In this document: one piece after another, positions 19,804 through 30,522 of the stretch | Layout: every line of letters begins with the position of its first letter | Numbering within the stretch: the stretch's first letter is position 1 | Source of the DNA: Bacteroidota bacterium | GTDB lineage: Bacteria > Bacteroidota > Bacteroidia > B-17B0 > Aurantibacillaceae | NCBI GenBank assembly: GCA_025963735.1 | Contig: JAOQAF010000016.1 | Coordinates: 1 to 38,297 of the forward strand | Length of the DNA: 38,297 nt | Direction of reading: 5' to 3' | Notes under the pieces: generated by a model | Database searches by the model: none | What the model was told of the DNA's origin: nothing | The model's input: the letters and a program-made list of their open reading frames with translations, nothing else | Position numbers and translations under genes: made by a program

Positions 19804-20499
19804 TTAGCTGCAATATTTTTGAATATATTTTTCAGATAATCTGTATGATTCGCTGTTTAATTCACCGGAAGCAATTATCTTTTCAAAAACCTGGCAACCA
19901 TTTTTGTGTTTAGAATTATGGTAATATAAAACTCCCTTTAAAAACAAATAATCTGGATCCGTCTCAGAGTCTCCAACTTCTTTAATTTTATTCCAAATTG
20001 CGTGCAAATCATTGGTGATAATTGCTGAACATAATTCAAAATAATTTTTATTTTTATTCGTGTTGGTAAATACAAAGTATGGTTCTTCCAGGCTAAAAGT
20101 AACGGGTAAATTGAAATAACATTTTACTTTTCTACTACCAATAGTTGCCGGCTCCCATTTTCCCATCATTGAAACAACTCGTAAAGCTTCATTATCAAGT
20201 TCTTGTATGTTTGAAGTTTTTACTATTACTGCATCACAAACTTTTCCATCGAAATCAACAATAAACTTAACAACTGCTTTACCACCTATTCTAAGCGCAG
20301 CCACATTTTTAGGATACTTTAGATTTTTTTGAATGAATGATACTAACTCTTGTACACCTCCAGGATACTTTGCAGAAATCTCAACTTCCTTCAACATGCC
20401 GTTCAGTTCTTTTGAATTTGAAAGAGTGTCATTAAGGTTTTCTTGCCCGAAAGAGTCTACTGTAAGCAAAAAAATAAATATATAAGTTATATTTTTCAA
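19804..20499 (-). CDS. TonB C-terminal domain protein (energy-transducer-like) with signal peptide
   Basis: 231 aa; YPGGVQELVSFIQKNLKYPKNV...GGKAVVKFIVDFDGKVCDAVIVKTSN..LDNEALRVVSMMGKWEPA; TTG start immediately after nuoF TAG. Confidence 0.8.
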   Translation of the reverse strand: MKNITYIFIFLLTVDSFGQENLNDTLSNSKELNGMLKEVEISAKYPGGVQELVSFIQKNLKYPKNVAALRIGGKAVVKFIVDFDGKVCDAVIVKTSNIQELDNEALRVVSMMGKWEPATIGSRKVKCYFNLPVTFSLEEPYFVFTNTNKNKNYFELCSAIITNDLHAIWNKIKEVGDSETDPDYLFLKGVLYYHNSKHKNGCQVFEKIIASGELNSESYRLSEKYIQKYCS

Positions 20500-21837
20500 C
20501 TACGCCACTATTTTATTTAACCGGTTATAATGACTCACGTCTACAAACTTTTTACTGCGCGCCACTTCCAGAAATTCATTTTTAAAATGTCTGATAGCCG
20601 CTGCCACAGGCCATGCTGCAGCTTCTCCTAATGGACAAATTGTTTTTCCTTCTATTTTACTTTGAATATCCCACAACAATTCAACATCGCTTTCAACTGC
20701 GCTACCATTTAAAAATTTCTTTAATATTTTTTCCATCCAACCTGTTCCTTCGCGGCATGGAGAACATTGTCCGCATGATTCGTGATGATAAAAACGGGTA
20801 AATGTAAACAGATTCTTTACAATGCTAGTATCTTCATCCATAACAATAAACCCTCCCGAACCAAGCATGGTTCCTGTTTGAAAACCTCCATCCCCTAAAC
20901 TTTCGTAGCTCATTAAACGTGGTTCGCCTTTAGCGGTTTTTAAAATCAGTTCAGTTGGAAGAATAGGAACGGAAGAACCTCCGGCCACAACAGCCTTCAT
21001 TTTTTTTCCATTACGAATGCCGCCGCAATATTCTTCGCTGTATATAAATTCTTCAACAGGTAATCCTAATTCAATTTCATAAACACCCGGTTTATTAATA
21101 TGACCGGAGGCTGAAATTAGTTTTGTTCCCGTAGATTTTCCTATTCCAATTTTAGCATATTCTTCCCCGCCCATATTTATAATAGGACAAACTGCAGCAA
21201 TGGTTTCCACATTATTTACAACAGTTGGACAACCCCATAAACCAGCCACTGCGGGAAAAGGAGGTTTAATGCGGGGATTGCCCCGTTTACCTTCCAATGA
21301 TTCAAGCAACGCCGTTTCTTCGCCGCAAATATACGCTCCGCCCCCAACCTGTACATAACAGTCGTGAGAGAAATCAGTACCTAAAATATTTTTACCAAGC
21401 CAACCGGCAGCGTAAGCTTCTGCAATCGCTTTTTCAACAATTCGCGCTACATAAAAGTATTCTCCGCGTATATAGATGTAAGACGTTTTTGCACCTAAAG
21501 CATAAGAAGAAGTTATCATTCCTTCAATTAAGGCGTGAGGTATTACCTCCATCAGATAACGGTCTTTGAATGTACCGGGCTCAGATTCATCGGCATTACA
21601 CACTAAATAACGCGCAACACCTTCAGGCTTTGCCAAAAAACTCCATTTTAACCCTGTCGGAAATCCTGCTCCACCACGCCCGCGTAATCCCGATTTTTTA
21701 ACTTCGTCCGTCACCTGGTCCGGTGTCATGGTTTTTAATGCTTTTTCAACTGAAGCATAACCGCCATGTTCACGATAAACATCCAGTGTATGAATGTTGG
21801 GTACTTTATCATTATGTATTAAAAGTTTTCTTCCCAT
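20500..21837 (-). CDS. nuoF: NADH-quinone oxidoreductase subunit F
   Basis: 445 aa; GRGGAGFPTGLKWSF, GGGAYICGEETALLESLEGKRG, CGQCSPCREGTGW. Confidence 0.97.
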   Translation of the reverse strand: MGRKLLIHNDKVPNIHTLDVYREHGGYASVEKALKTMTPDQVTDEVKKSGLRGRGGAGFPTGLKWSFLAKPEGVARYLVCNADESEPGTFKDRYLMEVIPHALIEGMITSSYALGAKTSYIYIRGEYFYVARIVEKAIAEAYAAGWLGKNILGTDFSHDCYVQVGGGAYICGEETALLESLEGKRGNPRIKPPFPAVAGLWGCPTVVNNVETIAAVCPIINMGGEEYAKIGIGKSTGTKLISASGHINKPGVYEIELGLPVEEFIYSEEYCGGIRNGKKMKAVVAGGSSVPILPTELILKTAKGEPRLMSYESLGDGGFQTGTMLGSGGFIVMDEDTSIVKNLFTFTRFYHHESCGQCSPCREGTGWMEKILKKFLNGSAVESDVELLWDIQSKIEGKTICPLGEAAAWPVAAAIRHFKNEFLEVARSKKFVDVSHYNRLNKIVA

Positions 21838-21840
21838 TAT

Positions 21841-22422
21841 TTACAACGTATTATGATAATCCATGTCTGTGTAACTCCTCAGCCTGCCTTCTGATCTGTA
21901 TTTTTCTATCAGAGTATCCACTTTTTCGTAAGTAAGATTTTCGTGATAGCTTGCTCCAACCTGTGCCATCGGCGCTGTACCGCAAGAACCCAGGCATTCC
22001 GCTGTTTTTAATGTGAACATGCCATCTTTTGATGTTTCACCAACTTTAATGTTCAATCTTTTTTCAATGTGCTTTATTATATCTTCAGCACCGCATAACC
22101 AGCAGGATGAAGTCTGACATACTTCAATCACACACTTGCCTACAGGTTTTAAATTATACATCGTATAAAAAGAGGCCACTTCAAATACCTCGACAGGTTT
22201 TATTTTTAAAATTGAAGCCACATAATCCATAACTTCAGGACTTAACCATCCGCCAAACTCTGCTTGTGCAATATGTAATACCGGCAACAAAGCTGATTTT
22301 TGTTTTCCTTCAGGATAATGCGAAATTAGTGTTTGCACCGTGGCCATTGCAGCGTCATTAAACTTTATTTCAGCTCTTTTGCTGTTATCATACGGCTGTG
22401 TTCCGTGTACTTGAGCGCCCAT
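21841..22422 (-). CDS. nuoE: NADH-quinone oxidoreductase subunit E
   Basis: 193 aa thioredoxin-like 2Fe-2S subunit; CQTSSCWLCG, ECLGSCGTAP. Confidence 0.95.
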   Translation of the reverse strand: MGAQVHGTQPYDNSKRAEIKFNDAAMATVQTLISHYPEGKQKSALLPVLHIAQAEFGGWLSPEVMDYVASILKIKPVEVFEVASFYTMYNLKPVGKCVIEVCQTSSCWLCGAEDIIKHIEKRLNIKVGETSKDGMFTLKTAECLGSCGTAPMAQVGASYHENLTYEKVDTLIEKYRSEGRLRSYTDMDYHNTL

Positions 22423-22498
22423 TAATTAATTTTGGTTTTAATATTACGGATAAATAAACTCTTATTTGTGGTTTGACGAAGTAAATTATTCATTACAA

Positions 22499-23719
22499 TT
22501 ATGCGTCTAATTCTCCGGCAATCACATTCATGCTGCTCATTGTTAAAATAGCATCACTTAACATGCTTCCTTTTATCATTTCAGGATACGCCTGGTAATA
22601 AATAAAACATGGCCTTCTGAAATGAAGTCTGAATGGTGTTCTGCCTCCGTCGCTGATCAAATAAAAACCTAATTCGCCATTTCCGCCTTCTACCGCGTGG
22701 TAAACTTCTCCTTTAGGAACATCCATTTCACCCATTACAATTTTAAAGTGATAGATCAAAGCTTCCATGTTGTTATACACTTCTTCTTTTGGCGGAAGGA
22801 AAATGTCAGGCACGTCCGCCCTTACCGGCTCATCTTTCGGAATATTTTTTATAGCCTGTTTAATAATTTCAAGTGATTGCCACATTTCATGCTGCCTTAC
22901 CATAAAGCGGTCATAGGTATCGCCGCTTATTCCAACAGGAATATCAAATTTAAAATCTTCATAAGAAGAATACGGAGTTGTAACTCTTACATCATAATCA
23001 ACACCTGCAGCGCGCAAATTAGGGCCCGTGAAACTATAATTCAAGGCCATTTCAGCGGAAATTGGGCCGCAGTTAATTGTACGGTCCATAAAGATCTTAT
23101 TACGCTCAAGAAGGTTAGCAAATTCCTGAAGTGCTTTAGGATAATTGTCAACAAAACTTTGAATTTTTTTCCATGTTTCGGCCGGCCATTCTTTTTCAAA
23201 TCCTCCTATTCGACCAATGTTTGTAGTTAATCTGGAGCCACAAATATCTTCGTATATATCATAAATTTTTTCGCGCCATTGAAAAATATAAAGAAAGCCG
23301 GTCATGGCCCCTGTATCAACACCAATAACAGAATTACAAATCAAGTGATCGGAAATACGGGCAAGCTCCATAAGAATCACACGCATGTATTGTGCACGCT
23401 TGGGAAGTGTAATTCCGCACAATTTTTCAACCGTCATGTGCCACCCCATGTTATTAATAGGAGACGAGCAATAATTCATGCGGTCGGTAAGCGGTGTAAT
23501 CTGATTATAAGGACGGCGCTCTGCAAGTTTTTCGAAAGCCCTGTGAATATATCCAACTGTAGGAGTGGCTTCATGAATGATCTCGCCATCCATTTTTAAA
23601 ATGTTCTGGAAGATACCGTGAGTGGCAGGATGTGTTGGGCCAAGATTAAGAGTGGAATATTCTTTTTCTTCTGTTTGGTCGCTCATCTTTGCGGTCGTAT
23701 TATTTTCTTTTTTCGCCAT
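22499..23719 (-). CDS. nuoD: NADH-quinone oxidoreductase subunit D
   Basis: NLGPTHPATHGIFQ, GYIHRAFEKLAE, 406 aa. Confidence 0.97.
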   Translation of the reverse strand: MAKKENNTTAKMSDQTEEKEYSTLNLGPTHPATHGIFQNILKMDGEIIHEATPTVGYIHRAFEKLAERRPYNQITPLTDRMNYCSSPINNMGWHMTVEKLCGITLPKRAQYMRVILMELARISDHLICNSVIGVDTGAMTGFLYIFQWREKIYDIYEDICGSRLTTNIGRIGGFEKEWPAETWKKIQSFVDNYPKALQEFANLLERNKIFMDRTINCGPISAEMALNYSFTGPNLRAAGVDYDVRVTTPYSSYEDFKFDIPVGISGDTYDRFMVRQHEMWQSLEIIKQAIKNIPKDEPVRADVPDIFLPPKEEVYNNMEALIYHFKIVMGEMDVPKGEVYHAVEGGNGELGFYLISDGGRTPFRLHFRRPCFIYYQAYPEMIKGSMLSDAILTMSSMNVIAGELDA

Positions 23720-23730
23720 TTATTTAAATA

Positions 23731-24249
23731 TTATCTGCCAAACATTTTATCGCTTTTGTCGTCACGCGTTTGATCTTCGAGCGGGTATTCTTTCCGCATT
23801 GGAAAAATATCCATTTCATCCACATTCAAAATGCGCTTGAGATTCGGATGACCAATAAAACGGATTCCGAAAAAATCGTAAGTTTCGCGTTCCATCCAGT
23901 TTGCGCCGGGCCATAAAGTTGTAGCAGTAGGAACTTCAGGCTTATCCATAGGGAAAAAAGTTTTTATTCTTACCCTGTAATTCTTAGGCATGTTATGCAG
24001 GTGATAAATTACACCCAAATGTTTCTCATCGGCCGTTTGCATTCCGGTAAGATCGGTAAGAAAATGAAAATTTAACTCAGAATCATTTTTTAAAAAAGAC
24101 AATACTTCGTAAATATTCTCTTTCCTGATAATAAAAGTAACCATGTCCTGTGGCACCTCAGCATGGTGCTCTATCGCTTCGGGGAAGCGCGCACTTAATT
24201 GCTCCTGTATTATCTTTAATAATTCTTCGTTCATCATTTTAATTTGCAA
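23731..24249 (-). CDS. nuoC: NADH-quinone oxidoreductase subunit C
   Basis: WPGANWMERETYDFFGIRFIGHPNLKRIL. Confidence 0.95.
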   Translation of the reverse strand: MQIKMMNEELLKIIQEQLSARFPEAIEHHAEVPQDMVTFIIRKENIYEVLSFLKNDSELNFHFLTDLTGMQTADEKHLGVIYHLHNMPKNYRVRIKTFFPMDKPEVPTATTLWPGANWMERETYDFFGIRFIGHPNLKRILNVDEMDIFPMRKEYPLEDQTRDDKSDKMFGR

Positions 24250-24286
24250 TTTTTACAAGTTGACAATCATCCGATTTTCAATACAA

Positions 24287-24859
24287 CTATTCCATTCCGT
24301 AACTGTTCAGCAAACGCTTGTACTCCTCTGAATTTCTTCTTCGGAAAGATTCGTTTTTAGCAAGTTCCTGAATTTTTAAAATACCTTCAATTATTTGTTC
24401 AGGGCGCGGCGGACAGCCGGGAACATAAACGTCTACAGGAATAATCCTGTCAATACCCTGAAGAACACTGTAAGTATCAAATATACCACCGCTGCTTGCA
24501 CACGCGCCAACAGATAATACCCATTTTGGTTCGGCCATTTGTTCATACACCTGACGCAAAGTGGGACCCATTTTTTTAGCAATGGTTCCCATTACCATTA
24601 AAAGATCGGCCTGACGGGGAGAGAAACTCAACCTTTCAGCACCAAACCTTCCTAAGTCATAATCTGAAGCCATAGTGGCCATAAATTCAATACCACAACA
24701 CGAAGTTGCAAAAGGTAAAGGCCATAGCGAATTTGCCCGTGCCAACCCTATTACATCTTCTAATTTCGAAGCAAAAAACCCCGGGCCCTCTAATCCTTGC
24801 GGACTTTTAGCCATCTCGAGTTTAGTGCGTTTAATTATTTCTTTTCCCATTTTAATCAA
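24287..24859 (-). CDS. nuoB: NADH-quinone oxidoreductase subunit B
   Basis: [37 protein letters not shown]. Confidence 0.97.
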   Translation of the reverse strand: MIKMGKEIIKRTKLEMAKSPQGLEGPGFFASKLEDVIGLARANSLWPLPFATSCCGIEFMATMASDYDLGRFGAERLSFSPRQADLLMVMGTIAKKMGPTLRQVYEQMAEPKWVLSVGACASSGGIFDTYSVLQGIDRIIPVDVYVPGCPPRPEQIIEGILKIQELAKNESFRRRNSEEYKRLLNSYGME

Positions 24860-24861
24860 TT

Positions 24862-24912
24862 TTAGATTTAAGATTTTAGATGTGAGATACAGTTCTAAAA
24901 TCTAAATTCATA
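24862..24912. repeat. AT-rich inverted repeat (AGATTTTAGA / TCTAAAATCT) between nuoA and nuoB
   Basis: 24866-24880 ATTTAAGATTTTAGA vs 24894-24908 TCTAAAATCTAAATT, 13/15 paired. Confidence 0.6.
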
Positions 24913-24918
24913 CTTCTT

Positions 24919-25293
24919 CTATTCTTCCCACTTAATTGCCTTCTTCGACATCATATAGTAAAACCCAACCAATAACAATGCAATAAAACTGAATACTTCA
25001 ATAACACCCTTCATTCCTAATTCCCTGTAATTAACTGCCCATGGATACATAAAAATCACTTCCACATCAAACAAAACAAAGAGAATTGCCACCAGGAAAT
25101 ATTTAACCGCAAACGGTACCCGCGCGTTACCCTGAGCTTCAATACCACATTCAAATGAATCAAGTTTGATTTTAGTTTTACGTTTTGGCCCCAGTAAATG
25201 AGTTGCAACCATGGTTGTAACAACAAAACCCATTGCCACTAAAAACATGAGCAGAATTGGTAAATAATCGAGAGGTGAAGTTGCAGTATTCAT
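24919..25293 (-). CDS. nuoA: NADH-quinone oxidoreductase subunit A
   Basis: 124 aa; SFECGIEAQGNARVPFAVKYFLVAILFVLFDVEVIFMYPWA. Confidence 0.96.
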   Translation of the reverse strand: MNTATSPLDYLPILLMFLVAMGFVVTTMVATHLLGPKRKTKIKLDSFECGIEAQGNARVPFAVKYFLVAILFVLFDVEVIFMYPWAVNYRELGMKGVIEVFSFIALLLVGFYYMMSKKAIKWEE

Positions 25294-25384
25294 TGAAATG
25301 CCGTTATTTATTAGACTGTAAGGTTAACGATTTTTGCGAAATCGTCAAAAAAAAGACATATAAAGTTACGGAATTTTTAGCTCA

Positions 25385-28300
25385 TTATTGCTTTATGAAC
25401 TTGTAAACTGCGCGCATTTCACCTTTTTTAAGATTAAGATAATAAATACCCGGAGGCAACGACTGGATGTTAATTTTAGTCTGTTTTTCCGCGCCGGGCT
25501 TAAAGGTATTACGGGTTATAATCTGCCCTAGGTTATTAAGAATTTCGCACCCAATCTCCTCATTACCGCTGCTTGTAAAAGAAAGCGTTAATTGATCCTT
25601 TGCAGGGTTGGGCCCAACTGAAACTCCGTTAAAAATTGTTGAAAATTCTTTTAATCCCGAAATAAGAATGTTAACCGGATCGGAAGATTGCTGACAGTTA
25701 CCGTTTGCTACCCACACACTATACCACCCATCCTGTGTTGGTGTAAAGGTTGAAGATGTTTCTCCGGTTATTGGAGAACCGTTCAGATACCATTGATAGG
25801 TTTGTGCCGCCACTGTAGTTGTGAGGTATCCCGACATTATTATTACTGTAGGAGTCTGAGGGGCAGCATTTACAAACAAGGTGGAGGTTCCAACCGTGTT
25901 ACAAGCTCCCAGGGAAGCGGTAAAAGAATAAATGGCCGTAGTTGGACTGCTTACCAAAGCAGTGAATCCCTGCTGCCCAGTTGACCAATTAACAAGATTC
26001 GCATTCGTGGTAACCCCGATATTACCGGATTGATTGGCACACACCGAATTTGTAAGAGGAGTAACGGTAGCCGCATTTATTACTGAGATAGTGTTTGAAT
26101 AAGCGGCACTTGGTCCATTCACATTGGCCGAAACTAAACTAACAGTATATACTCCGGTCGCTGAAAAGGTAACGCTGGGGTTTTGAACCGTTGATGTTGC
26201 CGGTGAACCTCCGGCAAAACTCCAGTTCCATGATGTTGGATTATTGGCCGACTGATCATTAAACTGCAAAGCAGTATTAATGCATCCGGCTGAAAATTGA
26301 GTGTTGAACGCCGCAAAAGGGGCTGCTGTTGGGTTTGAATATAAATTTGTTTCCCATACTCCCCTCCCATAAGTAGCGGCCCGAAGTTTTCCTGTTGGAT
26401 AATAAATTTCCATGTCATTCACTATTACGTTGGGAAGCCCGGTAAAATAGGGCATCCAGCTGCTCATACTTGCTTCGCGGTAATATACACCAACATCAGT
26501 GCCCAGGTATAAGGCCTGAGGCGTATTATTTGAATAAACGATGCAGTTTGCCGGGATATTCGGCAATCCCGCAGAATAATTGGTCCAGGTTGCACCTCCG
26601 TTAATTGACATATAAACTTTATTACCCGATGAATATCCTGATAAGGTTACATACACATTGTTCGGATTTTGATTATCAATGGCAACGTCGGTAATCTGTG
26701 CCGAACCTAAAGGCAGAGATCCGCTGACATTAGACCATGCAGACCCTCCACTCGTGGTTTTAAAAATGGCTGAAGATGATGATGCATAAATAACATTGGT
26801 GTTGGAAGGAGCAATTTTTATTTCATCAAGAACCGCGCCTATATTTCCTAATTGAGTCCACGAAGAACCCTGGTTATTGGATACGTACACATTCTGATAT
26901 CCGCAATAAAATTGGTTTGGGCTTGAAGGGCTCTGCACGATAGGTGCCACCCAGGCCGCTGTTCCGGTAAGACCATTTGAAATACCAGTCCAGCTAGCTC
27001 CGCTGTTATTGCTGCGTTGAAAATCGCCCTGGATATAGGATGCAACAATGGTGCTATTGTTATTCCAATCAATAAAACAATCGGCTCCGTCACCCCCATA
27101 AATTTCTGACCAGGCTGATCCGTTAGAAAGATTTGTTCCGTTATCCTGATGCCCGCTTACAATTCTGCCAGGATTAGTAGCAGATAAGCCCATTTTATAT
27201 ATCTGGGCAATATTCATGGTTCCGTTAATAGTCTGCCAGCTTGCCCCTCCATTGGTAGTGCGTGCTACCCCTCCGTCAGTTCCTAAAAAACAAGTTGTAC
27301 CTGATGTATACAGTACGTAATGCAGATCAGCATGAACATAAGGTGCGCCAAAACCATACCAGTGAGTATTAAGGATCCAGTTACTTCCACCATCCGTTGA
27401 TTTCCATGAATTAACCCCTCCGACTGTGATTTCATCAGCGTTGGCGGGTGAAGCGTCTATGGCAATATCGTACCAGCCCTGTCCACCGCTTCCTGAACCG
27501 TCATTACTCCAGTCAAAAATATTTGGCGAATTACTCATCAAGCTGAAACTTGTACCCGAATTGGTTGAGCGGTAAAGCCCGCCAAAACCATTGTTAGTTG
27601 AACCAGCCAAAACATATACATAGTTTGGGTTTGCCGCACTTACCGCAAGTGATAAACGTGTACTGTTAAGGCTACCCATAAACACGCCGGAAAATGAGGC
27701 GCCTCCGTTAACCGATTTAATGCAGCCTCCGTTTGAAACTGCATATACTGTGGTAGTGTCACCTGGCCTGTATTCCGCGTCAACATACGAACCGCCCTGA
27801 ACCTGTGTCCAGTTAATACCGGCGTCAATGGAACGATAAATGCCCGCGCTGGTTGCCGCAATGAGCGTATTGGGGTTCGATGGATTTATTAAAAGCCGGT
27901 AGATGCGCCGTTGCTGAGAAGTTTGCCAAACCAATCCAGTAGTTGTCCATGTCAGGCCACCATCCAATGATTGTAAAACTCCGGTTGAATGCGTATCACC
28001 AGCGTCTTTATCACCGGTGGCAATAAAAATTCGGGAAGGCGCGAAAGGATCAATGGCTATATCAGAAACCCCCAGGGAAGCTATCTGATCAGTGGTTGTT
28101 GTATAACTGACACCGCCATCATTAGTGATCCATAAACCTCCGGCGGCTGTTCCAACATAAAAAGTATTGGTTGAGGCTGGATGCATTCTTATTACCTGAA
28201 TACGGCCCGCATCGCCACCAGCCGGTGAACCAAATGGTCCTACTGGTGTCCAGTTCGCTGTTGTGGCGCTGATCGCGGCAGTGCTCATTTGCTTAAATGA

Positions 28301-28585
28301 TGCGTTCGCGTTTAAAAATTCATTGTACTTTTCAAGAGCATACCCCCTTGAAGCTGTTTTCATGCTGCCGGTAGGATACACCCTTGGCTCCATAAACCAT
28401 TGCCATCTTTTAAAAGCCTTATACCCTTTTCCTCTTTCATAAGGCCTGTCTTTCCAATAATTGTCAAACTCTTTTACTATGTCGTAAAAATTGGCGTTGG
28501 GGTCCTGCATCATTTGAGTCCAGGTTTGGGCCTGTGAGCCAATTGTTAAGATTAAAAAAGTAAAAGCGGCAATTATTTTTTTCAT
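25385..28585 (-). CDS. secreted BNR/VPS10-sortilin-like repeat protein with PKD domain and T9SS type A sorting domain
   Basis: Signal peptide [20 protein letters not shown] (start reassigned from 28639 to 28585); repeated GGxxWxx BNR-like units; PKD ([23 protein letters not shown]); C-term [14 protein letters not shown]...[21 protein letters not shown]. Confidence 0.88.
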   Translation of the reverse strand: MKKIIAAFTFLILTIGSQAQTWTQMMQDPNANFYDIVKEFDNYWKDRPYERGKGYKAFKRWQWFMEPRVYPTGSMKTASRGYALEKYNEFLNANASFKQMSTAAISATTANWTPVGPFGSPAGGDAGRIQVIRMHPASTNTFYVGTAAGGLWITNDGGVSYTTTTDQIASLGVSDIAIDPFAPSRIFIATGDKDAGDTHSTGVLQSLDGGLTWTTTGLVWQTSQQRRIYRLLINPSNPNTLIAATSAGIYRSIDAGINWTQVQGGSYVDAEYRPGDTTTVYAVSNGGCIKSVNGGASFSGVFMGSLNSTRLSLAVSAANPNYVYVLAGSTNNGFGGLYRSTNSGTSFSLMSNSPNIFDWSNDGSGSGGQGWYDIAIDASPANADEITVGGVNSWKSTDGGSNWILNTHWYGFGAPYVHADLHYVLYTSGTTCFLGTDGGVARTTNGGASWQTINGTMNIAQIYKMGLSATNPGRIVSGHQDNGTNLSNGSAWSEIYGGDGADCFIDWNNNSTIVASYIQGDFQRSNNSGASWTGISNGLTGTAAWVAPIVQSPSSPNQFYCGYQNVYVSNNQGSSWTQLGNIGAVLDEIKIAPSNTNVIYASSSSAIFKTTSGGSAWSNVSGSLPLGSAQITDVAIDNQNPNNVYVTLSGYSSGNKVYMSINGGATWTNYSAGLPNIPANCIVYSNNTPQALYLGTDVGVYYREASMSSWMPYFTGLPNVIVNDMEIYYPTGKLRAATYGRGVWETNLYSNPTAAPFAAFNTQFSAGCINTALQFNDQSANNPTSWNWSFAGGSPATSTVQNPSVTFSATGVYTVSLVSANVNGPSAAYSNTISVINAATVTPLTNSVCANQSGNIGVTTNANLVNWSTGQQGFTALVSSPTTAIYSFTASLGACNTVGTSTLFVNAAPQTPTVIIMSGYLTTTVAAQTYQWYLNGSPITGETSSTFTPTQDGWYSVWVANGNCQQSSDPVNILISGLKEFSTIFNGVSVGPNPAKDQLTLSFTSSGNEEIGCEILNNLGQIITRNTFKPGAEKQTKINIQSLPPGIYYLNLKKGEMRAVYKFIKQ

Positions 28586-28653
28586 GTATTTGTTATGGGA
28601 CAGTAAAGATACGAAATCCAGTCTTCTTGAAAATACCATTCATACTAATAATT

Positions 28654-28684
28654 TTTGCTTTTAGTTTGATTTTTTGTAGCTTTG
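28654..28684 (+). promoter_or_regulatory. Bacteroidota-type promoter upstream of tatA
   Basis: TTTG (28654-28657), exactly 19 nt, TAGCTTTG (28677-28684) matching TTTG-N19-TAnnTTTG. Confidence 0.7.
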
Positions 28685-28701
28685 CACTCAAATTAAACAA
28701 C

Positions 28702-28899
28702 ATGACTTCATTATTTGTATTAGGTCTTTTAGGTGGATTAGGTGCTCCTGAAATTATTATTATCCTGGTTATTATTCTTCTTATGTTTGGAGGAAAAAAA
28801 ATTCCGGAATTAATGAAAGGATTGGGCCGGGGTGTAAAAGATTTTAAGGAAGCCAGCAAAGGCGAATCAATTGAAAGTACTGACGTAGAGAAAAAATAA
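28702..28899 (+). CDS. tatA: Sec-independent protein translocase TatA/E
   Basis: [38 protein letters not shown]; start reassigned downstream from 28627. Confidence 0.92.
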   Translation: MTSLFVLGLLGGLGAPEIIIILVIILLMFGGKKIPELMKGLGRGVKDFKEASKGESIESTDVEKK

Positions 28900-28917
28900 A
28901 ATTTTAATCATACTTTT

Positions 28918-28955
28918 AAAGCGTTATTCTGAACAGGGTAACGCTTTTATTTTTT
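28918..28955 (+). terminator. rho-independent terminator after tatA
   Basis: AAAGCGTTA (28918-28926) / TAACGCTTT (28939-28947) perfect 9-bp stem then TATTTTTT. Confidence 0.75.
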
Positions 28956-28967
28956 AAAACCATAACC

Positions 28968-30389
28968 GTGTATTCATTTTCTTCAATAGAACAACTTCAA
29001 ACCGACCTTAATAATAAACAGGTTAAATGTGAAGAGCTGGTCTTACAAGCTATTTCAGAGATTAAGAAAAAACAACACCTCAATGCTTTTCTGGAAGTGT
29101 GGGAATTAACGGCTTTGGAGCAAGCCCGTAATACAGATGCGAAAATTAAAAACGGGGATTCATTAGGAAGACTTTCGGGCGTTATCATCGGCTTAAAAGA
29201 TAACATCTGTTATAAAGGACACAAAGTATCTGCTTCCTCAAAAATATTAGAAGGATTTGAATCTTTATACAGCGCTACTGTAGTAGAAAAACTTCTAGCG
29301 GAAGACGCGATCATTATCGGCAGATTAAATTGTGATGAATTTGCCATGGGAAGCAGCAATGAAAATTCGGCATTTGGAAAAGTATTAAATCCTTTAAATG
29401 AAAATTGCGTACCGGGTGGCTCTTCCGGAGGGGCAGCAGTTGCCGTTGCCGCAGATTTATGTCATGTTACTTTAGGATCCGATACCGGAGGTTCAATAAG
29501 GCAACCCGCCTCGTTTACAGGAACAGTAGGTGTAAAACCAACATACGGCAGGGTGTCGCGTTATGGGTTAATTGCCTATGCTTCATCTTTCGACCAGATA
29601 GGTCCCATTGCAAAAAATGTTCAGGACGCCGCGCTGGTATTGGAAATTATTGCAGGGCAGGACAAACACGACAACACTTCCTCTTCTGAAAAAGTAAAAT
29701 CATACAGTACTGAATTATCAACCGGAAAAAAATATAAAATCGCTTATCTCAAAGAATGCGTTGATGCTGAAGGAGTTGATCCTGAAGTAAAAAAAGCAGT
29801 TTTAAATCAGCTTGAAAATTTTAAAAAGGACGGTCACACGGTGGAAGCCGTTAGTTTTCCTTATCTTGATTTTTTAGTTCCAACGTATTATGTACTAACC
29901 ACCGCTGAAGCCTCATCCAACCTTTCGCGATTTGACGGCATTCATTACGGTTACCGCAGCAAAGGAGCCACCGACCTTGAAAGCACTTATAAAAAATCAC
30001 GCAGCGAAGGTTTTGGCGCCGAAGTAAAACGGAGGATCATGCTTGGCACTTTTGTATTGAGCGCCGGGTATTACGACGCCTATTATAGTAAAGGGCAAAA
30101 AGTAAGAAGATTGATCCATGATAAAACCAAAGAAATACTAAAAGACTTTGATGTAATTATTACTCCTTCTACTCCGGGCACTGCTTTTGAATTCGGGAAA
30201 AACAGCGCTGATCCTATTAAAATGTATCTGGAAGATATTTTTACAGTACAGGCAAACATTGCCGGAGTTCCCGCTGTTTCAGTACCCTGCGGCATACATT
30301 CCAACGGATTACCAATGGGAATACAAATAATGGCCGGGTATTTTGAAGAAAGTAAAATGTTAGATCTTGCTTCTGTTGTAAAATTTTAA
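28968..30389 (+). CDS. gatA: Asp-tRNA(Asn)/Glu-tRNA(Gln) amidotransferase subunit A
   Basis: GLKDNICYKGHKVSASSKILEGF, CVPGGSSGGAAVAVAADLCHVTLGSDTGGSIRQPASFTG amidase signature; GTG start. Confidence 0.95.
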   Translation: MYSFSSIEQLQTDLNNKQVKCEELVLQAISEIKKKQHLNAFLEVWELTALEQARNTDAKIKNGDSLGRLSGVIIGLKDNICYKGHKVSASSKILEGFESLYSATVVEKLLAEDAIIIGRLNCDEFAMGSSNENSAFGKVLNPLNENCVPGGSSGGAAVAVAADLCHVTLGSDTGGSIRQPASFTGTVGVKPTYGRVSRYGLIAYASSFDQIGPIAKNVQDAALVLEIIAGQDKHDNTSSSEKVKSYSTELSTGKKYKIAYLKECVDAEGVDPEVKKAVLNQLENFKKDGHTVEAVSFPYLDFLVPTYYVLTTAEASSNLSRFDGIHYGYRSKGATDLESTYKKSRSEGFGAEVKRRIMLGTFVLSAGYYDAYYSKGQKVRRLIHDKTKEILKDFDVIITPSTPGTAFEFGKNSADPIKMYLEDIFTVQANIAGVPAVSVPCGIHSNGLPMGIQIMAGYFEESKMLDLASVVKF

Positions 30390-30390
30390 A

Positions 30391-30456
30391 TCTGACTTGA
30401 ATTTACCGCTTCAGGCCTGCAAAATGCTTCTTTTCGTTTTAAAGATGTAAGTCAGA
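30391..30456. other. inverted repeat between gatA and sucA
   Basis: TCTGACTT (30391-30398) / AAGTCAGA (30449-30456), 50-nt loop. Confidence 0.4.
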
Positions 30457-30522
30457 GGCTCTCACAAAAAACTTCTGTTTTACTCTATTATTTTGCTAAA
30501 TTTACCTTCGTAATTTAACAAA

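Noticed and set aside
23279-23599. 106-aa plus-strand ORF opposite nuoD
   Set aside because: Antisense to a strongly conserved gene; no start context or motif.
25320-25370. Hairpin AACGATTT-TTGCG-AAATCGTC near nuoA start as a terminator
   Set aside because: The T-tract lies on the wrong side for termination in either direction relative to the genes; left as an unexplained palindrome.
28560-28640. Promoter TATCTTTA for the minus-strand T9SS protein
   Set aside because: Only a near match to TAnnTTTG and no convincing -33 TTTG at proper spacing.
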